DNA of 6,455 bases from Thioploca sp. (lineage in GTDB: Bacteria; Pseudomonadota; Gammaproteobacteria; Beggiatoales; Beggiatoaceae): contig DRQV01000122.1 of NCBI GenBank assembly GCA_011371325.1, forward strand, positions 1-6,455, given 5' to 3'. The position numbers and the translations under genes are program-made. Below, piece after piece: positions 1 through 3,891 of the stretch (position 1 is the first letter of the stretch; every line of letters starts with the position of its first letter). The notes beneath the pieces were generated by a model. The model ran no database searches. It was not told where the DNA came from and worked only from the letters and a program-made list of their open reading frames with translations.

Positions 1-885
1 CAACCTATAATTAAGTTGATGAAAAAAAAACAACCTTTAGGTTATCCAGACCCAAATTTAATGCGATTTTTAATTTTAAATAGAAATACTAATGACAGCT
101 GGCAATGGCAAAATAAGACTTATAATTTGTATAGATTGCATTACTTTGATCCTGACAGTATGTCACAAAATGAATATAAACAAGCTATATCTCATTTCAT
201 AAACCCCAACGAAACTCCAACTAATGATGTTAAACAGTTAAAAGCATGGCTTAATGATAAAGAAGAATTAACTTTATTATCTCAACATGCTGGTGTTGCA
301 AAAGATAACTATGAAGAACTTCATGAATATTTCAGAACATGGTTTAATAATTTGTTGATAGATGAAGAAATACCTCAACAACCAATTGATGATAGTTTTA
401 GTTATTGGTGGTGGATTATAATATTAGTAATCGTAATATTAATATATAGGAATAAGAAAATTTCTAATAAAATTAGATTTTTGTGGAATAAAAATATAAA
501 AATGGCTTTCAAGAAAAATAATTTTTTACATCCAGAACAAACAATGAGTACAACTTCTTACATATACAAAGAAGAGGTTGAACTGTTAAAAGTCGAAGTT
601 AAGCAACTAAGACTTCGTATTCATAAATTAGAAGAACAACTTAGAGGTAGTAAATTTTCTCAAGACGATGATTTGAAACAAATTATTATAGATGAAACAA
701 ATTCTTTTCTTAACAAGCAATTTAATAATGATGTGAATAAGACTCTGGAATTATATGCTAGACAATTTTGGCAAGAATTTATTGATAATAACACCATCCC
801 TGCTGAAACTTTGCCAGAAGTAAATACTTCAGCTAAAACTATATTGGAAAAAGAAATTACTATTCAACTAGATGAGCAAAAATGA
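1..885 (+). CDS. Unknown single-pass membrane protein with coiled coil, probably 5'-partial, cotranslated with queC
   Basis: I do not recognise this protein. The frame is open to the left edge. The first visible starts are TTG at 16 and ATG at 19, with no clear Shine-Dalgarno, so the gene may begin outside the window; from ATG 19 it is 288 residues. Numbered from that ATG, residues 1-125 are polar and rich in Asn, Asp and aromatics. Residues 128-143 are one hydrophobic helix opening with three Trp. Residues 144-168 are strongly basic (RNKK, KIRFLWNKNIK). Residues 183-210 form a heptad-like charged coiled coil, followed by an acidic, Asn-rich tail. The acidic-before, basic-after flanks predict an outside N-terminus and a cytoplasmic coiled coil. 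A periplasmic N-domain would need a signal sequence, absent here, which again suggests truncation. The stop overlaps the queC start (ATGA, 882-885), implying translational coupling. Existence of the gene is firm; its function is unknown. Confidence 0.8.
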   Translation, partial: QPIIKLMKKKQPLGYPDPNLMRFLILNRNTNDSWQWQNKTYNLYRLHYFDPDSMSQNEYKQAISHFINPNETPTNDVKQLKAWLNDKEELTLLSQHAGVAKDNYEELHEYFRTWFNNLLIDEEIPQQPIDDSFSYWWWIIILVIVILIYRNKKISNKIRFLWNKNIKMAFKKNNFLHPEQTMSTTSYIYKEEVELLKVEVKQLRLRIHKLEEQLRGSKFSQDDDLKQIIIDETNSFLNKQFNNDVNKTLELYARQFWQEFIDNNTIPAETLPEVNTSAKTILEKEITIQLDEQK

Positions 886-1559
886 AAAAAGCTGTCATAT
901 TAGTTTCTGGTGGTTTAGATTCAGCCACTGCATTAGCTATAGCTAAATCCCAAGGTTATGCTTGTTATGCTTTAAGTTTTGACTATGGCCAACGACATAA
1001 AGCTGAATTGCAAGCTGCTAGGCAAGTAGTTGAACATATTGGTATTGTGGAACATAAGTTTATTCATTTGAATTTAGATAGCATTGGTGGTTCAGCGTTA
1101 ACAGATGTTGATATTAATGTGCCTACTAAAGGATTATCTGGAAAAATTCCAATAACTTATGTGCCAGCTCGTAATAGTGTATTTCTAACTTTGGCTTTGG
1201 GTTGGGCGGAAGTTTTATCTGCTTATGATATATTTATTGGAGTGAATGCAATTGACTATTCTGGTTATCCAGACTGCCGTCCAGAATTTATTACAGCTTT
1301 TGAAAAATTAGCTAATATTGCAACCAAAGCTGGAGTAGAAGGACATAAATTTAAAGTACATACTCCTTTGATAAATCTCAGTAAAGCAGAAATTATTCAA
1401 CGAGGATTGAGCTTAGGGATAAATTATAGTATGACTATTTCTTGTTATCAGCCAAATGCGGAAGGTTTTGCTTGTGGTGTATGTGATGCCTGTCGATTAC
1501 GTAAAGATGGATTTGAATCTGTACAAGCTATTGATGATCCAACTAAATATGCACGATAA
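882..1559 (+). CDS. queC: 7-cyano-7-deazaguanine synthase QueC
   Basis: QueC converts 7-carboxy-7-deazaguanine (CDG) to preQ0 using ATP and ammonia, a cytosolic step in queuosine tRNA modification. The 225-residue length is typical. The PP-loop ATP-binding motif SGGLDS is at residues 9-14, followed by FDYGQRH at 33-39. VPARN is at 94-98, DYSGYPDCRPEF at 125-136, and the zinc-site cysteines are C188, C198, C201 and C204 in the CYQ...CGVCDAC segment. All key residues are present, so the enzyme should be active. The ATG overlaps the upstream stop by 4 bases, and a weak Shine-Dalgarno-like GATGAG (871-876) lies 5 nt before it. queE and queD, frequent neighbours, are not in the window; the partner upstream is an unknown membrane protein. 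Identification rests on motif recognition and is strong. Confidence 0.97.
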   Translation: MKKAVILVSGGLDSATALAIAKSQGYACYALSFDYGQRHKAELQAARQVVEHIGIVEHKFIHLNLDSIGGSALTDVDINVPTKGLSGKIPITYVPARNSVFLTLALGWAEVLSAYDIFIGVNAIDYSGYPDCRPEFITAFEKLANIATKAGVEGHKFKVHTPLINLSKAEIIQRGLSLGINYSMTISCYQPNAEGFACGVCDACRLRKDGFESVQAIDDPTKYAR

Positions 1560-1816
1560 TATTCCCAAAGAATTAGATTAATAGTACATAGCATCATGCA
1601 CTTTTTTACGTCAGACTCAAAAAATTAGATTTAATTCTTATGGATAAGTTTTCTTTAATTCTTGAATAAAATATTTACGAATCTTAATTATAGGCTATCA
1701 TTACCATGAAAACGAGAACCCGGTGATCCAAATAATTCCTAGATTCCAACTTTCGTGGTAATGTGCTGATTGTGAGAATTACATGGTTATTGTTTATAAC
1801 CCTTTGTATTAACTAT
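1560..1816. other. Convergent intergenic gap between queC and iscX
   Basis: This gap of 257 bases lies between the converging ends of queC and iscX. I find no plausible ORF or tRNA in it. The left part (1560-1690) is very AT-rich. It has a near-perfect 11-base inverted repeat (1568-1578 with 1629-1639, one mismatch) and a 10-base direct repeat TTTAATTCTT (1630-1639 and 1654-1663), both possibly due to base composition. The right part holds the degenerate palindromic element at 1699-1763. No strong intrinsic terminator is evident for either gene. Confidence 0.6.
1699..1763. repeat. Degenerate intergenic palindromic repeat element, about 65 bp
   Basis: The ends form an inverted repeat. CATTACCATGAAAA (1699-1712) pairs with CTTTCGTGGTAATG (1750-1763) over 14 positions, with one T/C and one A/G difference that still allow G-U pairing. 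The interior (1713-1749) includes AACCCGGTGATCC and TTCCTAGATTCC, a locally GC-richer patch in AT-rich DNA. The layout resembles a common bacterial intergenic repeat whose intact copies carry CATTCCCGCGAAAGCGGGAA-type ends. If so, several C and G positions have decayed here. The inverted repeat is seen directly; the family link is from memory. No target duplication is visible, and no second copy lies in the window. Confidence 0.5.
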
Positions 1817-2017
1817 CTAGGTAGTTTCATCTATCCAATCCATCTGAATAGCTTCTAAAACTTTCTCATTGGAATGATTTGGTTCGTCAACAAAACTGTC
1901 AAGTTCACAGACCCAACGGTGTAAATCAGGAAAATTTACATATTGTGGATCAGTATCTGGAAATTTTTCATATAATTCTATAGCAATATCTCGGACATCT
2001 GTCCATTTTAAATCCAT
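1817..2017 (-). CDS. iscX: Fe-S cluster assembly accessory protein IscX
   Basis: IscX (YfhJ) is a small acidic cytosolic protein that binds the cysteine desulfurase IscS and iron. It competes with frataxin/CyaY to modulate Fe-S cluster assembly. The 66 residues equal the E. coli length. Family hallmarks are the N-terminal LKWTDVRDIA (residues 3-12), the central FPDLHRWVCELDSF (29-42) and the C-terminal SNEKVLEAIQMDWIDE (49-64). The ATG start has a good Shine-Dalgarno, AGGA (2027-2024), six bases upstream. The gene usually ends the isc operon after hscBA-fdx. Here it follows yceD on the same strand after a 55-bp gap and is probably transcribed with it. The stop is TAG; no clear terminator follows. 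Identification is strong; the solitary location is the unusual point. Confidence 0.95.
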   Translation of the reverse strand: MDLKWTDVRDIAIELYEKFPDTDPQYVNFPDLHRWVCELDSFVDEPNHSNEKVLEAIQMDWIDETT

Positions 2018-2072
2018 AATATATCCTAAATATGTTAATATGATTAATTGTAAATGGTTAATAAATTTATAA

Positions 2073-2588
2073 TTATACCTTTAATTTTGCTAACACATTA
2101 AATGGATTCTCATCTTGCTCAATAAAATCGTCAGTTTGCTCATCTTTTAATTGAAATTCATTAGTTGGACATACCTCATGTTTTGCTACGATTGGTAAAG
2201 CTAAAATTAATTCATTTTCTATCAACATAAATAATGATACTGGTTTATTTGGAAGTATAATTGACTCAAAATTTGGTGGTATTTTTTCATATTTTGATGG
2301 TTCTTCAGTAAAAATTACTAAAGCAACTTCATTATTAACTGTGTTTGTTAATGGTGTTAAGCAACGTTGACATAACATTTGCAATTGGGCTTGGATTTGA
2401 CCATAAATTGTTGGTCGTTTTTTATTATCAAGAATAAATTGCCAATTAATTTGTACATATCCATCTCTACTATATAAATTATCACATAAGCGTTGAGACA
2501 GTTTAGAAACTGCAACTTGTCCAATTAAATTATGTCTTTTAGCAGCAAGATGTTGTGAATGAATCCATTCAGGTAAAGTTTCTAGCAT
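2073..2588 (-). CDS. yceD: YceD/DUF177 family protein (large ribosomal RNA accumulation protein)
   Basis: YceD proteins (DUF177) are linked to accumulation of 23S rRNA and large-subunit assembly; the mechanism is not well settled. I chose the ATG at 2588, giving 171 residues, close to the E. coli 173. A TTG at 2612 would add a hydrophobic octapeptide the family lacks. Family signatures are LCQRCLTPL (residues 72-80, with C73 and C76), ENELILALPIVAKHEVCP (124-141) and a C-terminal NPFNVLAKLK (161-170). No Shine-Dalgarno precedes this ATG, and a candidate promoter sits very close, so a leaderless or very short-leader transcript is possible. maf/yceF is divergent, as in E. coli, but the next gene downstream is iscX instead of the expected rpmF for ribosomal protein L32. 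Confidence 0.92.
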   Translation of the reverse strand: MLETLPEWIHSQHLAAKRHNLIGQVAVSKLSQRLCDNLYSRDGYVQINWQFILDNKKRPTIYGQIQAQLQMLCQRCLTPLTNTVNNEVALVIFTEEPSKYEKIPPNFESIILPNKPVSLFMLIENELILALPIVAKHEVCPTNEFQLKDEQTDDFIEQDENPFNVLAKLKV

Positions 2589-2593
2589 AAATA

Positions 2594-2622
2594 ATGGTAT
2601 AATGATGATCAATTTGTGTCAA
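2594..2622 (-). promoter_or_regulatory. Candidate yceD-iscX promoter overlapping the maf promoter
   Basis: On the minus strand a perfect -35 TTGACA (2622-2617) is followed by weak -10 candidates: TATACC (2601-2596, spacing 15) or TACCAT (2599-2594, spacing 17). Either would start transcription at about 2586-2590, essentially at the yceD ATG (2588), implying a leaderless message. The -10 overlaps the opposing extended -10 of maf, so the two promoters would compete for polymerase. The weak -10 keeps confidence low. Confidence 0.35.
2595..2603 (+). promoter_or_regulatory. Extended -10 promoter for maf/yceF
   Basis: TGGTATAAT is a perfect extended -10 (TG-n-TATAAT). No good -35 lies 16-18 bp upstream, as is usual for extended -10 promoters. 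Transcription should begin near 2609-2612. That leaves a leader of about 38 bases to the ATG at 2649 but only about 5 to the GTG at 2616, which favours the ATG as the maf start. The site is inferred from sequence only. Confidence 0.5.
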
Positions 2623-2648
2623 ATTTTCTAGCTAATTATATATCAAAT

Positions 2649-3254
2649 ATGACTGTATCACATTTTTCTTCTATAGAATTACCTTTAATATTAGCATCAA
2701 CTTCACCATTTAGAAAAGATGTTTTGAGTCGATTGCATATCCCTTTTACTACTTATGCTCCTAATGTTGATGAAACACCAGAAATTAAAGAATCACCCAC
2801 TGAACTTGTTACACGTTTATCTAAATTGAAGGCATATTCAGCTCATTCTGCTCATCCAAACGCTTTAATAATTGGTTCGGATCAAGTTGCGGTGATTGAT
2901 AATGTTATTTTAGGTAAACCTGGTACCCATGAACAAGCAGTTAAACAATTAACTCAAGTCAGTGGCAGGCAAGTTGATTTTCTCACTGGTTTATGTGTCT
3001 ATAATAGTAATACAAAACAAGCCCAAACTGATGTGGTAGTTTTCAGTGTAGTATTTCGTAAATTAACATTACTACAGATAGAAAATTATCTAAGTATAGA
3101 TAAACCTTATAATTGTTGTGGTAGTTTTAAATCTGAAGGTTTTGGTATAGCATTGCTTGATCAAATGAATGGTACCGATCCAACAGCTATAATTGGTTTA
3201 CCTTTAATCCGTCTAGTACGAATGTTGGAAGCAGAAGGAATTTTAGTTATTTAA
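2649..3254 (+). CDS. yceF: Maf-family nucleotide pyrophosphatase, YceF type (7-methyl-GTP pyrophosphatase)
   Basis: Maf proteins hydrolyse non-canonical or modified NTPs to NMP and pyrophosphate in the cytosol; the YceF subgroup prefers 7-methyl-GTP. From the ATG at 2649 it has 201 residues. Motifs in order are LILASTSPFRK (13-23), the nucleotide-binding entry; DETP (41-44); IIGSDQV (74-80) with the presumed catalytic Asp78; GKP (89-91); CGSFKSEGFG (157-166); and IIGLPLI (181-187). YceF, rather than the dTTP/UTP-type YhdE, is favoured by ASTSPFRK, CGSFKSEGFG and the adjacent divergent yceD. A GTG at 2616 would add 11 residues not seen in the family and lies almost at the predicted transcript start. 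Neither start has a clear Shine-Dalgarno. The decayed tnpB fragment starts soon after the stop. Confidence 0.93.
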   Translation: MTVSHFSSIELPLILASTSPFRKDVLSRLHIPFTTYAPNVDETPEIKESPTELVTRLSKLKAYSAHSAHPNALIIGSDQVAVIDNVILGKPGTHEQAVKQLTQVSGRQVDFLTGLCVYNSNTKQAQTDVVVFSVVFRKLTLLQIENYLSIDKPYNCCGSFKSEGFGIALLDQMNGTDPTAIIGLPLIRLVRMLEAEGILVI

Positions 3255-3310
3255 ATCTTATTTTTAATGATTAAATTCATACTTACGCTATAAGTAATCT
3301 ATTTTGAATT

Positions 3311-3754
3311 TAATATGTTAAAATTTGCTTAACTCATGATATTTCAAAAGTTGTTATCGGTGATGTTGCTAAATCACTTAATCATATTAATTTAGGTAAA
3401 AAAACCAACCAAAACTTTCGTGAACTCATCTCTAGGTCAGTTTGTTGACAAACTTAGTTACAAACTTGAGCAACATGGTATCAAATTAGTTGTTGCAAAT
3501 GAGAGTTATACATCAAAAGCAAGTTTGATGGTGATAAAATGCCAAAAAAATATGATAAAGAGGCTAAACTTATTTATAGTGGCAAACGTGGCTTATACCA
3601 AAGTCAAGATGGAACTTAATGCTGATGGGTGCTTATAATAAGAAAAAATGATTCTAAGTTCTCTTTCAATAAGTTAATTGATAAAGTGGGTGATTATATA
3701 AAAACTTGGTTGCACCCAACCGAACGTGTTTTTATTGATTTGCATCGCAAGTAA
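3311..3754 (+). pseudogene. Decayed 3' fragment of an IS605/IS607-type tnpB (OrfB) gene
   Basis: Reading across frames recovers a TnpB C-terminal half. In one frame 3314-3437 gives KVVIGDVAKSLNHINLGKK and then NQNFRELISR. Another frame, about 3432-3523, gives FVDKLSYKLEQHGIKLVV and NESYTSKAS. The first frame resumes at 3524-3616 with DGDKMPKKYDKEAKLIYSGK and RGLYQSQDGT, then a TAA. Fragments NAD (3618-3626) and GAYN (3628-3639) lie in two further frames, and 3635-3754 returns to the first with IIRKNDSKFSFNKLIDKV through to TAA. The RuvC-II Glu (NES, GAG 3501-3503) and RuvC-III Asp (NAD, GAT 3624-3626) are recognisable, but the RuvC-I half is missing. At least four indels plus the 5' loss make it non-functional. 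The ESYTSKAS form lacks the zinc-ribbon cysteines of other TnpBs. No tnpA is present. A 72-codon ORF at 3420-3638 is just one slice of this remnant. Confidence 0.85.
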
Positions 3755-3860
3755 CCTTAAGCAGAGGGGATAATGGGTTGATTGTGCCCCAGTACATAAA
3801 ATATAGAAATGTCTATATTTTACTATAAAATCGCTATCTGAGCTAGACTATAATTAATAA
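3755..3860. other. Possible IS right-end DNA between the tnpB remnant and the nrdA terminator
   Basis: This non-coding stretch follows the tnpB stop. It begins with a GC-richer patch (GGGG at 3767-3770 and CCCC at 3787-3790 could pair), then the perfect 11-bp hairpin at 3797-3822, then AT-rich sequence. In IS605/IS607-type elements the DNA just past tnpB holds the right end and the 3' part of the guide (omega/re) RNA, so this may be its relic. I cannot define an element boundary or a target site. Confidence 0.3.
3797..3822. repeat. Perfect 11-bp hairpin downstream of tnpB remnant
   Basis: TAAAATATAGA (3797-3807) and TCTATATTTTA (3812-3822) are exact reverse complements around a four-base AATG loop. 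The stem is almost all A/T and no T-run follows on the plus strand, so it is a poor intrinsic terminator. Its position 43 bases past the tnpB stop would suit a subterminal IS end hairpin. The structure is certain on paper; its role is a guess. Confidence 0.45.
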
Positions 3861-3882
3861 TTCCCAACAAATATGTTGGGAA
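3861..3882 (-). terminator. Intrinsic terminator of nrdA
   Basis: TTCCCAACA (3861-3869) and TGTTGGGAA (3874-3882) form a perfect 9-bp stem with a four-base loop. On the minus strand it begins 9 bases after the nrdA TAA and is followed by the T-rich tract TTATTAATTATA, with the stem's own terminal TT extending it. Placement and shape fit a Rho-independent terminator. The stem is symmetrical, but reading rightward it enters nrdA and lacks a T-run, so it is assigned to nrdA. Confidence 0.75.
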
Positions 3883-3891
3883 CAAGTTGAA

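Noticed and set aside
1568..1663. AT-rich direct and inverted repeats (AAGAATTA, TTTAATTCTT) as a replication origin or regulator array
   Set aside because: Only two or three short copies with irregular spacing in very AT-rich DNA; expected by chance.
1785..1801. Hairpin GGTTAT/ATAACC with a 5-base loop as iscX or queC terminator
   Set aside because: The stem is 6 bp and neither strand has a proper T-tract after it.
2589..2612. TTG at 2612 as the yceD start
   Set aside because: It would add a hydrophobic octapeptide absent from the family and run across the predicted promoter -10; the ATG at 2588 gives the usual length.
3280..3300. Hairpin TACTTA/TAAGTA with a 5-base loop after maf as a terminator
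   Set aside because: The stem is only 6 bp and A/T-rich, and no clean T-run follows; too weak to call.
3420..3638. 72-codon ORF as an independent small gene
   Set aside because: Only its middle is TnpB-like. The matching sequence continues in other frames on both sides, so it is part of the broken tnpB.
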